A DNA stretch of 64,000 bases from Otis tarda (lineage: Eukaryota > Chordata > Aves > Otidiformes > Otididae). This document shows positions 23,769-35,045 of this stretch, piece by piece. Where the stretch lies: NCBI GenBank assembly GCA_026413225.1, contig CM048552.1, positions 188,948,053 to 189,012,052 of the forward strand, read 5' to 3'. Within the stretch, counting starts at the first letter, position 1. Each line of letters starts with the position of its first letter. The position numbers and the translations under genes were made by a program. Below the pieces are notes generated by a model that saw only the letters and a list, made by a program, of their open reading frames with translations, had not been told where the DNA came from and ran no database searches.

Positions 23769-25262
23769 TCAAGTTCTATCACTGTCTACACGAGAGAAAA
23801 GGCCGACCCCTAGCTCACTACAACCTCCCTTCAGGAAGTTATAGAGAGCTATGAGGTCTCCCCTGAGCCTCCTCTTCTCCAGACTGAACAATCCCAGCTC
23901 CCTCAGCCGCTCCTCATAAGGCCTGTGCTCCAGACCCCTCACCAGCTTCGTAGCCCTCCTCTGAACGCGTTCCAGGGCCTCAATGTCTTTCTTGCAGTGA
24001 GGGGCCCAAAACTGAACACAGTACTCGAGGTGCGGCCTCACCAGTGCCGAGTACAGGGGGACAATCACCTCCCTGTTCCTGCTAGTAACACTGTTTTTGA
24101 TGCAAGCCAGGATGCCGTTGGCCTTCTTGGCCACCCGGGCACACTGTCGGCTCATGCTCAGCCGAGCATCAATCAGTACCCCCAGGTCCGTTTCCTCCAC
24201 ACAGTCCTCCAGCCACTCCGCCCCAAGCCTATAGCGCTGCCTGGGGTTGTTGTGGCCGAAGTGCAGGACTCGGCATTTGGTCTTGTTGAACCTCATCCCA
24301 TTGGCTTCAGCCCAGCTCTCCAGCCTGTCCAGATCCCTCTGTAGGGCCTCGCTACCCCCAGGCAGATCCACACTCCCAGCCAATTTGGTGTTATCTGCGA
24401 ACTTACTGAGGGTGCACTCAATGCCCTCATCCAGATCATCAATAAAGATATTGAAGAGGACAGGCCCCAGCACCGACCCCTGGGGAACACCACTTGTGAC
24501 CGGTAGCCAGCTGGATTTAACTCCATTCACCACCACTCTCTGAGCCCGGCCCTCCAGCCAGCTCCTTACCCAGCCAAGAGTGTACCCATCCAAGCCATGG
24601 GCTGCCAGCTTCTGCAGGAGAATACCGTGGGAGACAGTGTCAAAGGCTTTGCTGAAGTCTAGGTAGACCACATCAACAGCCTTTCCCTCATCCAGCAGAT
24701 GGGTCACTTGATCATAAAAGGAGATCAGGTTGGTCAAACAGGACCTGCCCTTCATGAACCCATGCTGGCTAGGCCTGATCCCCCGGCCATCCCGCACATG
24801 CCGCATGATCTCCCTCAAGACTATCTGTTCCATAACCTTCCCTGTAACCGAGGTCAGGCTAACAGGCCTGTAGTTCCCCGGATCCTCCTTACAACCTTTC
24901 TTGTAAATGGGAGTCACGTTGGCAAGCCTCCAGTCTTCCAGGACCTCACCAGTCAACAAGGAGCGCTGATAGATGATGGAAAGCGGCTCGGCTATCACCT
25001 CCACCAGTTCCCTCAGCACTCTCGGGTGGATCTCATCCAGCCCCATGGACTTGTGGCAGTCCAGTTGGAGTAGTAAGTCTCTGACTGTTTCTTCCAGAAT
25101 CACAGGGGGGTTAGCGTGCTCCCCAGCCGATACTACCAGGTCAGAGAGAGGAGTACCCTGAGGATAACTGGTCTGACCTTTAAAGACAGACGTAAAGAAG
25201 GCATTCAGAACCTCCGGCTTTTCCTTATCCTCAGTGGTCACATTCCCAGCCTCATCCAGCAA
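23769..25262 (-). pseudogene. CR1 ORF2 reverse transcriptase, inactivated
   Basis: The protein is 497 codons long. Motifs in order: the [10 protein letters not shown] block (residues about 130), [10 protein letters not shown], the motif A block [13 protein letters not shown] with its catalytic Asp, motif [12 protein letters not shown], then motif C, which reads FADN instead of FADD. The second catalytic Asp codon (24390-24392) is AAC where GAC is expected. The frame ends at a TGA (23769-23771) that replaces an Arg codon in the [10 protein letters not shown] block. The first codon counted as Met is TTG (25260-25262); the true frame continues upstream through [10 protein letters not shown] until the tandem duplication. 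Confidence 0.95.
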
Positions 25263-25298
25263 AGAGTGGATATTCTCCTTTGTCCTCCTCTTACTGTT

Positions 25299-25338
25299 AA
25301 TGTATTTATAAAAGAGTAAAAATGTATTTATAAAAGAG
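25299..25338. repeat. 22-bp tandem duplication breaking CR1 ORF2
   Basis: AATGTATTTATAAAAGAG starts at 25299 and again at 25321, a 22-bp period. On the minus strand the coding frame [12 protein letters not shown] runs through one copy. The second copy, not a multiple of three, shifts the frame and brings a TAA within a few codons. Confidence 0.93.
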
Positions 25339-25393
25339 TTTCTTATTCCTTTTCACCCCGGTGGCCAGGTTAAATTCAAGCTGGGCTTTTTGA

Positions 25394-28289
25394 AATGATA
25401 TTAACTGACAGAGAAAAGGGCCAGAGGGAGGATACTCAGGGACAGTGTTACTAGGTACCATCACAACTTGAGTTGTTCAACACCAATCCAGATCTGGGAT
25501 TTTAACTTAAATGCCAACACTGTTAGACTTCTTACTCTGGTGGCATAGTCCCAGTAGTCAAAGAATATGAGGAAGATGTAACTTTTTGGGTGATGATACT
25601 ATCAAACTAGTTAATAGTTAATAAAAGCTCCAAACAAAATGTTTATATGTCCAGACTCTCATTGCTCTTAGCAGCCATTCTTATTATTACCTCAATATAT
25701 ATAAAAAAAAAAATTCTATCTCTCTGCAACTTTTAGGAAATATACATGTTTGATACCTTGTCAGTTAAAACAATGGGACAGCAAAAAGAACATTGACAGA
25801 TACATTTTTTCCCTCTTACAGAACCAAATGATCTTTAAAACATCTCAGAGTAAATAAAATGATTGATTATTGATTATTGATTATTGATTATTGATTATAA
25901 GATACTTAGTTGATGACATGAGAATCTCCCAAACTCAAATGGAAGAAAATCAGAAGAAAAGAAGATAAAAAATCTACTATATTCAAGGAGAAGTGCTCAT
26001 AACTTTGAGACAGGTAATTCAACCTTAATTTTGCAAGAAATTTTTGTCCCCTTTGAGTTGTGTACGTAACAGTTTCTAGAACTCATCTTTTCTCCTGTGC
26101 ACCATTAGTTATCTTTATTTATGTAAGAAGGAAGGAAGACTATTGAGCCCCATAAGAAACATTCAGGTCAAAAAAAGGGCAGGCTTAAGCATTTACTTCC
26201 TGTCAAAACCACTTATATTTATGACAAAATCTAAGAATTTGGAAAAGGAGGATCCATATGTAGTACAGCCCTGGGGCAGAAAGTGGTTATGCATTGCCTT
26301 CATACACTAGTCTTGCGTGTATTTGCTTTATTTAATTGCACCCTAAGGGTTGCTCAGAAAAAAAAAGTATTTTAAAATACATTAAACATGACACACATAC
26401 CATCTGCAAGACACCAGGCATGTTAGGAAGAAGTGGGTCTATTATAAGAAAGGAAATAAATCTGCTTTGATAGTTTTCAGCATTGTTCAGTGCTGGATCT
26501 TTCAGGAGAACAACGCTTGCTCACAACAATTGTACTAAGTAGGTCAGCTAAGTAGACCCTGTCTAACAGCAGCATCAGTTTCTGCCCTGAAGTACTTTAA
26601 AAGATCTTTGGAAATAAGGCACAGTGTGGAAGAAACATGAGGATGGAAAGAGAGAAGAAAGTTATAACGAGCAACCCAGAGGCTGCGTGATTAAGCTCTG
26701 CTGCTTGAATGGACTGATTTAATTGGCTGGTTAAATTGGGAAACCAAAAACTATGAAAGATGAGGTGGAGTTACCCTTAATTCAGGGAAGGTGCATGTTT
26801 AGTCAGACTTCCTCTCTGTTTTGAGGGCATCACCTCTGGGGATTTGTATTCTGCCCTGGTCTGCATGAGGTTGGAATCATAGTCCAGCAGTAATATTGGA
26901 TCCTCACTACCAATCATTTTTAATTTTAAGAATCAGTGGCAACCTTCTTATGGAAAATTGTTATTTCTTTAACAATTAGAAGACTCCAATAAAAGGGAAA
27001 GAAAGGTTTAACAACAATCTCTTTCAGTGTTTTGACATACCATCTTGGAAAATAAATACTTATCATCTATACATGAGAAATAGGTCAATAGATTTGGAGA
27101 AATGTGATTGCCCTGTTCTGCAGATGTGTGATGTGCAGGCCTTGCATTGGGGAGAAGAGGGACAGATGAGACAGACAGCTATATATGTAAGTCTCATGAC
27201 AATGTGCAAATAACAATATGCATGGCATGACAGCTCGTGAAGGTGTGTTTTAGTAGGCCTGTTCCTCATCTTCCCATCTTTGATTTCCCTCAGGCAAAAC
27301 GGTTTTCATGCTTTCTTGTGCTATACCTTTGAACATCTTTGCTGCATAGGATGTTATAGCTGTAATCCAATTCTGGTACCTGCACAGTCCTTCAAAAAGA
27401 TGGTGGTGCACAGAACAAGGAGCTTCTGCTTCTTTTCTGAGTAAAACTACTGAAGTCTTCTCCCTCTCACCCCAGTACATGCATGAGTTAGCCTTTCTTT
27501 ATAAAATCACAAACCAGCTTTGGACAGCATTACCTTAGCAAGGAAAATTATTCTTAAATATTTTTGGTATTTTTAAACTTTACATCACTAGGGTAATTAT
27601 TAATATTAAATTTTAAAATAGATATTTGCAGAGAAGATTTTATATAAAATATTTATGTTAAGAGTTTAGTTACTTCTAAGATCTGTCTAATGACTAGAAA
27701 TTGCCATGCTAAACTTATATGAATCCACCATTATGAAATTATGTCAGAAATATTTTCAATCTAGTTGTTTTTTAAGAACTTGATTAATTCAAATTACTTT
27801 AAGTTACAGGATATGCTTTATTATTGACTTCTGATACCTGTAACTATTTTCTAGCACATGTTGTTTTGTATGACTGTAAAGCAAAATAATTTCCTATTAA
27901 AAAGTGCATAACATTGAGAAAAAAACAAACACACACATTCTCTATGTTACCACATCTTTCTACTCAATGCGTTTCCAGTTATACTGACCCGTTTGATTGT
28001 TAATCATTGATTTAATGACAATATGCCTCAACAGGATTTGTGATCAAGAGGTCATCAAGGCCTGCAATGAACAAACAAATTAAGAATGCATCCCTGTTAA
28101 TCCACATCATTACTGGGAGGACCATACTGCCTCTGAAGAATTAAGCCTCCAGGTCACTTTGAGTTCAAGTGGACACTCCCTGGAAGACCAAGGATCCACC
28201 TACAGTGAGGAATGGATATCCAAAAAGAGGGTCAGGAACAGTGTTCAAGCTTAAATAAAGGTATTTCTTTTCATATGTAATTCTTCATT
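25394..28289. other. AT-rich unique sequence with one heptamer repeat
   Basis: Apart from the (ATTGATT)5 repeat I recognise no gene. Minus-strand open frames at 27063-27480 have no known domain. GC is low, with many short A/T runs. Confidence 0.4.
25862..25896. repeat. (ATTGATT)5 microsatellite
   Basis: Five perfect 7-bp copies in tandem. Heptamer microsatellites are uncommon. It lies in AT-rich spacer and no function is evident. Confidence 0.97.
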
Positions 28290-29054
28290 AGAAGAATTCA
28301 ACAAGGCTAAGTGCTCGGTCCTGCACTTACAACACAATAAACCCATGCAACGCCACAGGCTTTAGGAAGAGTGGCTGGAAAGGTCTCTGGCAGAAAGGGA
28401 GCCGGGGGTCTTGGTTGACAGCTGGCTGAACATGAGGCAGCAGTGTGCCGAGGCCATCAAGAAGGCCAACAGCATCTTGGCTTGTATCAGAAATAATGTG
28501 GACAGCATTACTAGGGAAGTGATTGTCCCACTGTAATTGGCACTGGTGAGACCACATCTTGAATAGTGCGTTCAGTTTTGGGCTTCTCACTACGGCAAAG
28601 ACATTGAGCATATCCAAAGAAGAGCAACGAAGCTGGTGAAGGGTCTAGAGAACAAGTGTTATGAGGAGAAACTGAGGGAACTGGGGTTGTTTAGCCTGGA
28701 GAAAAGGAGGTTCAGGGGAGACGTGATCATTCTCTGCAACACCTGAACGAAGGTTGTACTGAGTGGGTGTTGGTCTCTTTTTTTCAAGTAACAAGTGATA
28801 GGATGAGCCTTGAGTTGTGCCGGGAGAGGTTTAGATTGGAGACTGGGAAAAATTCCTTCACCCAAAGGGCTGCCAAGCATTTGAACAAACTGCCCAGGGA
28901 AGTGGTTGAGTCACCATCCATGGAGGTATTTAAAAGATGTGTAGATGTGGTGCTTAGGCACATGGTTTAGTGGTGAACTTGGCAGTGTTAGGTTTATGGA
29001 TCTTAAAGGTCCTTTCCAACTTAAATGATTTGATAGTTCTATGATTCCATGATT
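28290..29054 (+). mobile_element. CR1 LINE, 5'-truncated
   Basis: This plus-strand copy starts at the block equivalent to KFNKAKCSVLH and runs through the ORF2 C-terminus, the 3' UTR and a degenerate tail (TAGTTCTATGATTCCATGATT). ORF2 is broken by in-frame stops, including TAA at the PLYSALVRP block and TAG in LEYCVQFW. It is clearly decayed. Its terminal coding block (EVVESPSMEVFK) resembles the GTGGAGTCACC subfamily, like the copies at 6764 and 23513. Confidence 0.93.
28327..28980 (+). pseudogene. CR1 ORF2 C-terminal part, broken by stops
   Basis: The frame can be followed from the VLH/NPCNATG region through [17 protein letters not shown] and [19 protein letters not shown] to [29 protein letters not shown]. 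At least two in-frame stops and one frame change interrupt it. The intact open frame at 28767-28970 is only the last part. Confidence 0.85.
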
Positions 29055-30852
29055 AATTGAACCATTTTTTTTTTGGACCTTTCACTTCTAGAAATTATGG
29101 GATAGTCTCTAGCTAGAAAGGTATGTCTTGTGGGAGATTCACTATAACATATATTGTGAGGACCTTTATCTTCTTGATTCTGCCGCCTACCACACATTGT
29201 TTCCAATGTAAGAGCATTGTATTTCAGGCAGAAGTATGACTTACAAATATGCAACAATTATAATGGCATGGGTCATTATTTTAGAGCATCATTTTTTACA
29301 GCTCTTATCTTTTTTGAGATCTTTTCTCAGTAAAGAAGGACAGATTAGATTAACTGTCACTGAGCTGACTTAAATCATAATTAAACATTTAGTTATACCC
29401 ATCATATTCCAAAATTCGATGAAGGTCAGAAGTGCACACCAGCAGTTACCAGTCTAGCTGGGTAGATGATGCTGTACCTCCTTAGCACATGGCACTTTCT
29501 GTAGAGTCACGTTTCAGAGTAGGCAAATGTATTACACCAATAACCAATCGACTTCCAATCACAAAATACCATTAGCTGTCACAGTTAGACATTACTACAG
29601 TCCTCACTTCAATAAAAATCCAGGTTGGCAGCCATTTAGTCTTCTCACAAATGGCCAATGATTCTGAAAGGATCCTATCTCGACTGTTTTAGGTTGCATT
29701 CTGTGTAAACCTGGACTGTTTCAGTCATTCCTGGGAACAGAATTGCTCACTCAGAAATGATATTGTACAGCTTACAGTTACAACACAGATAAACTCCCAA
29801 GTTCTAACAAACATGCAAAAACTTTGCAATTTATTAACCCCAAGGTTTTTGTTTTCTTTTATAGAATAGGCATATAATTTTCCAGTAGTGTGTTTTATAA
29901 AGGATGGACTTCATATTCATAAAATACATTTTGAGAGGCAGTTATCTCTTTTTCCAGTAACATTGTGGGGAGCCATTCCTATCTTCCTGGAATTTCCCTG
30001 TGCAAGATTTGGAAATAAATGGAGAGATAAAGAGAACTAGACATAAATAGAAATAAATAGAGAAAATGTCTGGGTAGTCTGGTCTCAAATTGAACACAAG
30101 TGTCTAAGCATAAAGGAAAAAAAAAATAGGGAAGCCTAAGTTAAATACCAAACCTTATGGAAGAATTTGTTAAAGATGTTTATATTTTAACCCAAAACAT
30201 AGGAGACTATATTAATCACTTTTAAAAGCAGTATTTCCTAAAGCAATTTTCCCTAAAGGAATTAATGCAAAAGGGAGAAAATGGAGAAAAGCTTAATGGA
30301 AGGTATATAAAGAACTACTGTAACCTTCCATGTCCTGAAAAAGGTGCCTATGCTTAGATGTTAAATCATTTAGATTTCAGTAATATTTAAGTTTCCACAG
30401 GTGAAGATCAGAGGCAGTACACAGGTTAAACAGAAGCCTCAGAGATCTCACACCCAATGGTGATCACCTGGATTCCAGATAAAATTTTAGAAGTTGAACA
30501 AAAGCCCTGGTCTGCAACAACAGCTGCTTGGCATTAGAGAAAAAACTTTCCCTTCTAAAAGATGATGATGTTGGTTACAAGGGAAACGCTTGTAGAGTGA
30601 CTTGAAAAAAAGCAAAAGAAAAGCTCCTGTATTTTGCTGGAGTCCTGGTGAAAGAAACATGGATCTCTGAGTGAAGGAACTATCTGCTGTTGCTTTATTT
30701 GCATACAGCAAAATGTCCTGGAAAACACAGCTTTTTTTGCAATATTTACGAGCAAACCAAACTACGTCAGAGACATACCTAACCTATCACCAAATTCATA
30801 CAAACACAAACAAAATGAAGACTCAACACTTTGGCTATCTGCTAAGTGACAA
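29055..30852. other. AT-rich unique sequence, no gene recognised
   Basis: No gene, LTR or repeat family could be recognised. Open frames at 30487-30865 have no known content. Confidence 0.4.
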
Positions 30853-31435
30853 GAGTGTGTCATGATTTAACCCCAGTCAGCAACTAAGCACCGCACAGCT
30901 GCTTATTCACTTCCCCCCACCCAGTGGGATGAGTGAGAGAATTGGTGGATTGAAATAGACAGTTTAATAGGTAAAGCAAAAGCCGTGCATGCAAGTAAAG
31001 TAAAACAAGGAATTCATTGACTACTTCCCATCATCAGGCAGGTGTTTAGTCATCTCCAGGAAAGCAGAGCCCATCACATGTAATGGTTACTTGGGAAGAC
31101 AAACACCGTAACTCCAAATGACCCCCACTTCCTTCTTCTTCCCCTAGCTTTATATGCTGAGCATGATGTCATATGGTACAGAATATCCCTTTGGTCAGTT
31201 GAGGTCAGCTGTCCCAGCTGTATCCTCTCCCAATTTCTTGTGCACTCCCAGACCGCTTGCTAGTTGGGTGCTGTGAGAAGCAGAAAAGGCCTTGATCCTG
31301 TGTAAGCAATATTCAGCAGTAACTAAAGCATCCCTGTATTATCAACACTGTTTCTAACACAAATCCAAAACACAGCCTCGTACTACCTATTATGAAGAAA
31401 ATTAACTGTACCTCAGACAAAATCAGCACAGAGTA
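30853..31435 (-). mobile_element. Solo ERVL-type LTR with flanking duplication
   Basis: The LTR spans 30858-31430 (573 bp), minus strand, with ends TG...CA. The flanking five bases are GAGTG (30853-30857) and GAGTA (31431-31435), a 4-of-5 match consistent with an aged target duplication. Minus-strand elements include a TATA-type ATATAAAG (31148-31155), a CRE-like TGACATCA just upstream (31164-31171) and an ATTAAA poly(A) signal (complement at 30963-30968). No internal gag or pol sequence is present, so this is a solo LTR left by LTR-LTR recombination. Confidence 0.88.
31148..31171 (-). promoter_or_regulatory. LTR promoter: CRE-like and TATA boxes
   Basis: On the minus strand TGACATCA lies about 10 bp upstream of ATATAAAG. 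The same pair recurs at 13711-13736 (with AATAAAAG in the TATA position) and at 53766-53788. In all three LTRs the spacer reads like TG(C/T)TCAG. This looks like a conserved core promoter, possibly ATF/CREB-responsive. Activity cannot be seen from sequence. Confidence 0.6.
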
Positions 31436-32410
31436 TACCAACATAAAGAGAAATAAGGAAGAATTTTGATGTATAAACAACTCACTTAATTTCTAATTTA
31501 AATGATCAGAGTAGGACTAGATTCACACTTGGCTCCAATATTAGTCAAAATGTGAGATACCTCCAGAACAAGACTCATATCGTCAGTTAGGTGTGGCTGT
31601 ATAGGGAATCTAGAGCAAATACAGGGGAATCTAGAAAAAATTCAAATGATTCTGGAATAGAGACAAGTGGGAAGATATCAGACTGCACTATTTTTAAGAA
31701 AAACTCATAAACCCCTTTCACCTACCAAAGGAAATAATAGAATAAATTCTTATTTCATAAATAGACAAGCTTCTGTAGATGGAATGATCATTTCAAATTG
31801 CACAGAACTTAATATTTCAGAAGGATCCTTTCTAAATTTTTTTTCAAACACAGTTTTCTGTTGTTCTATCGATTTCTGATAATGCAAGACTTTCTGCGAG
31901 AAGAACTGGCCCTGGTCACTTGCCTCAGTACATTGTGAGTTCAATTTTGTGTCTTGACCACTTTGCTAAATGCTACTAAATAAAAGTATATCTGATGCTT
32001 TTTCTAACAGTTCTGATGATTTTGTTAGGGAAAGTAAGAGCAAGTGGAAGTTACAACCATTAGTTTTGCTTGGGACTAATTCTTAGACTTCATATGAGTC
32101 CATTCATCCATAAAGCAAAAGAAAATAACATAAAATTACTTATAATTTGACATCAACGAGCAATCTCCATGTGTACTGAAATTTGGAGAGTTCTTCTGAC
32201 TAATGTATTTAGCAAATGCTGGGGAAAAAAAATCCTTTTCACATTTAATCTTTCAAACATGATGAAATCATGCCTATTATTCCCATAATATCTTTTCCCC
32301 CTTTTTTGTTTTCTTGTGAAAGAATATTCAAGTGATATTTCCAGTTCTATTGCTGTCTCAGTGGCATTGTAAAGAACAGATTTGAATGATTTTTTTCTTT
32401 CTCTATTTTT
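31436..32410. other. AT-rich unique sequence, no gene recognised
   Basis: No feature recognised. The open frames at 31667-31944 have no known domain. Confidence 0.4.
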
Positions 32411-32461
32411 CACAGAATTGGGTTGGAAGGGACTTCCAAAGATCATCAAGTCCACTCCCCT
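32411..32461 (-). mobile_element. CR1 3' end scrap, 51 bp
   Basis: CACAGAATTGGGTTGGAAGG, followed by a GACTTCCAAAGATCATC-like stretch, is the reverse complement of the last bases of a CR1 3' UTR. There is no ORF2 and no upstream part: an extreme 5' truncation or a deletion remnant. Confidence 0.7.
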
Positions 32462-34011
32462 ACTTTGAAGTGTATCATCCTTTGTGTAGGAAAACAATGG
32501 GAGTCAGATAATCTTGTTAGGTACTACTCAATGACAAATTAATTAAAAAGCCAACTAATCCAAAATCACAATGTCTGGTTTTGGGATTACATTTCATCTA
32601 ATACTGTGGCATTGCTGGAAGTTCTGTGACATGATACTGAAGTCCCTTAACATGTAATGTCCTCTGGATCCTGGTTTCCTTGAATGCTGGCTGTTTTCTC
32701 AAAACACCTTGATTGCAAAGGGGGAGCTTTATGCCAGAGAGAGCTGGAGTAGCTGGGCTAGTTCAGAAGGCAGCCCACCCAGGGAACCTATTCAGAAGAG
32801 CTTTTAGGAAGAGTGGAAGTTTACATCCAAGACTGCTTAGAATCTTTCTTGCTTAAGGAATTTCTTAACTAGAGCACCAAATCCTGAAATTTGTCAAAAA
32901 CTGTTCCCCACATAAGATTTTTCAATGTAAGGTTATCAGTGGACAGACTTTTCTGCGGCTGAATCTGCACCCTCCGAGAAGAAGATTGACTTTCATTTAT
33001 TTCAATAGTTCCTCTGCTACTAAAATGCATTTCAGTCAATTTTTTTTTTTTCCCAGTGAAAAGTGCCATCATACAGTAGTTTTTCTTATTCCAATGGATT
33101 TCAGGAAGCACCTTTGGTGTCATAGCAACCTGTTACTTTAATTTTTGCCAGAGAAAACTTGAACTTGTCTTGAAATAGCATCAGACTAAGGTTTCAAAAC
33201 CAAAAAAAAATGAAGCTTAGCAATTGCTTAGCAAATTGTACTTGTCATATCCTCAAGGTGGAGGATGCTACAGAAAGCAGTGATTTTTTTCTCCCTAAAG
33301 CTTTCTTTTTCCAGGTCAGCTATAAATATTCTTCAGCATCAATACTGAAAAGTTGTTCTTGCGCTGTCTTTTAAAGGCTTAGTTGTGCTTTGAAATGTAT
33401 ACCTGCAGAAGTGGCAAAGAAGCAGAAAACATCCTTTTTCATCTCTGCTGAAATATATTCAGGTGAATGGGGCAAGCAGTTATTTCCTTATCATTTTTAC
33501 TTTACTCAAAGAGGAAATACTCCTAGGAACATGATCTGTGACAGTTTTTTACCCTATTGCACCACAATCTTTCCCTTGTTCATTGCTGTAGATTTTGTTT
33601 CTACCTTGTTTCCTATAGTATCTCCCATTTCCATTTGTGTGTCCCTTACTTCCCCTTTCCTTTTATATGGTATTTCCACAATACCATATCAAGATTAAAT
33701 TTGGTGAAAACTGTTTGAAGCAGAGTAACATGGTGTTGGATTAATTAGGCAGTCAAATTTAGCAAGGGGAGTCCCTCACTTACAAGTCCTTAGAGACACC
33801 ATCCATTGATGGTATAAAACCATGGGAATATAAATTAAAAGACTCGTTCATCTGGTGCCTGAAACTCAGATGCAAGTTTGAAGTCTGAATTATGAAGAGA
33901 ATTTTTCAGCCTAGGATAACTAATAGGATTTGTATTTCCGCAGGAAAAGATGTTTCAAGAATGAAATGGAGTTGCGTAAGAATAAAAGGTACTACTAAGG
34001 TGTATATAAAT
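32462..34011. other. AT-rich unique sequence, no gene recognised
   Basis: No coding or repeat feature recognised. The open frame at 33390-33698 has no known domain. Confidence 0.4.
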
Positions 34012-34053
34012 GCTTTTGAACAACTTATCAGCGCTTTTGAACAACTTATCAGC
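34012..34053. repeat. Perfect 21-bp tandem duplication
   Basis: Two exact head-to-tail copies of a 21-bp unit starting GCTTTTGAACAACTTATC (34012-34032 and 34033-34053). The exact identity suggests a recent event. It creates a short repeated reading frame (AFEQLIS twice), but I see no reason to think the frame is translated. Confidence 0.97.
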
Positions 34054-34560
34054 GAAGACTTTGAACATGCTTGAAATGAAACTCATGTCTTTCACTCAAT
34101 ATATAGTATAGAATTTGATAGGTAGAGTTAGTAAAACTGCCATAGATCTGTTTGATTTCTTTTAAATTACTATTATTGAAAAATAATTTCCAGGAGCTCA
34201 GCCTTGCCCTGTAACAGAATCCTCATGTTTGTATCCTGCAAAACTTAGGAGCTGTGCATACAAGGATGAGTGTAGATTGGTTTCTGTGTACTTGTTACAA
34301 ACATCAGTAATGATAATAAGAAGGGTAACTTTAGTGTTGTGTTGGGTTTGTGTAGTGGCAGGGGGCTACAGTAGTGGCTTCCATGAGAAGTTGCTAGAAG
34401 TTTCCCCTTTGCCTGGTGGACCTGGCCGCATCTAGGGCAGATCCACTGCTGGCCGGGATCACTGGCAACAGTGATAACACCTCTGTGATAATGTATTTAA
34501 GAATGGGAAAATAAAACAGAAGCAGGGCAGAGAGAGGGAGGCACAAGCCTTGCAGGCCTT

Positions 34561-34613
34561 GCCAGGCAGCTATCTGGGCCTCTGGCCTCCTGCCAGGCAG
34601 CTATCTGGGCCTG
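34561..34613. repeat. 31-bp-period duplication in LTR
   Basis: GCCAGGCAGCTATCTGGGCC occurs at 34561 and again at 34592, separated by a short CT-rich spacer. It adds a second copy of an LTR segment. Confidence 0.9.
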
Positions 34614-34779
34614 ACCCAGTCCAGCTGAGAGAAGAGAAAAGCAGGTATGTGAGAGAACATCAGAGGTGTCTGCCTGAGTCAGATTGTGAGTAGGTTTTTT
34701 TTTGCGAGAGGAACGGCTGCAGACACCGAGGTCAGTGAAGAAGGAGGGGGAGGAATAATGCTGCTCCTGGCCAAGATTC

Positions 34780-35045
34780 CCTGTAGCCCGTGGTGCAGCC
34801 CATGGTGGAGCAGGTTGTCCCCCTGCAGCCCATGGAGGTCCACAGAGGAGCAGAGATCCACCTGCAGCCCGTGGAAGACCCCACGTTGGGGCAGGTGGGT
34901 GCCTAAAGGAGGCTGTGGCCCATGGAGGGACCACACTGGGGCAGCCACTCCTGAGGGACTGCACCCCATGGAAAAGGACTTCACGCTGGAGCAGTTCACG
35001 AAGGACTGTAGCCCATGGGAGGAACCCCACGATGGAGCAGGGAAG
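34780..35045 (+). repeat. Degenerate minisatellite inside the LTR
   Basis: Imperfect units of about 35-45 bp share a TGCAGCCC(A/G)TGG core, usually followed by a GGAGCAG core. They repeat about six to seven times, with the spacing varying. GC is far above the surroundings. In one frame (34686-35066) the units give recurrent CSPW, but the frame belongs to an LTR and has no known product. Confidence 0.85.

Larger units (their letters stand above)
23513..25393 (-). mobile_element. CR1 LINE, 5'-truncated, about 1.9 kb
   Basis: This is the longest CR1 here. On the minus strand it runs from upstream of the reverse transcriptase (an AQLEFNLATG block near 25390-25350) through the whole polymerase domain, the ORF2 end, the 3' UTR and a tail of ATTCTG units (23519-23538), shorter than the octamer tail of the neighbouring copy. 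The endonuclease domain and 5' UTR are missing. The different tail and the [20 protein letters not shown] block mark a different subfamily from the copy at 22455. Confidence 0.96.

Noticed and set aside
23925-25073. Several plus-strand open frames of 98-139 codons
   Set aside because: All are antisense shadows of the CR1 reverse-transcriptase frame on the minus strand.
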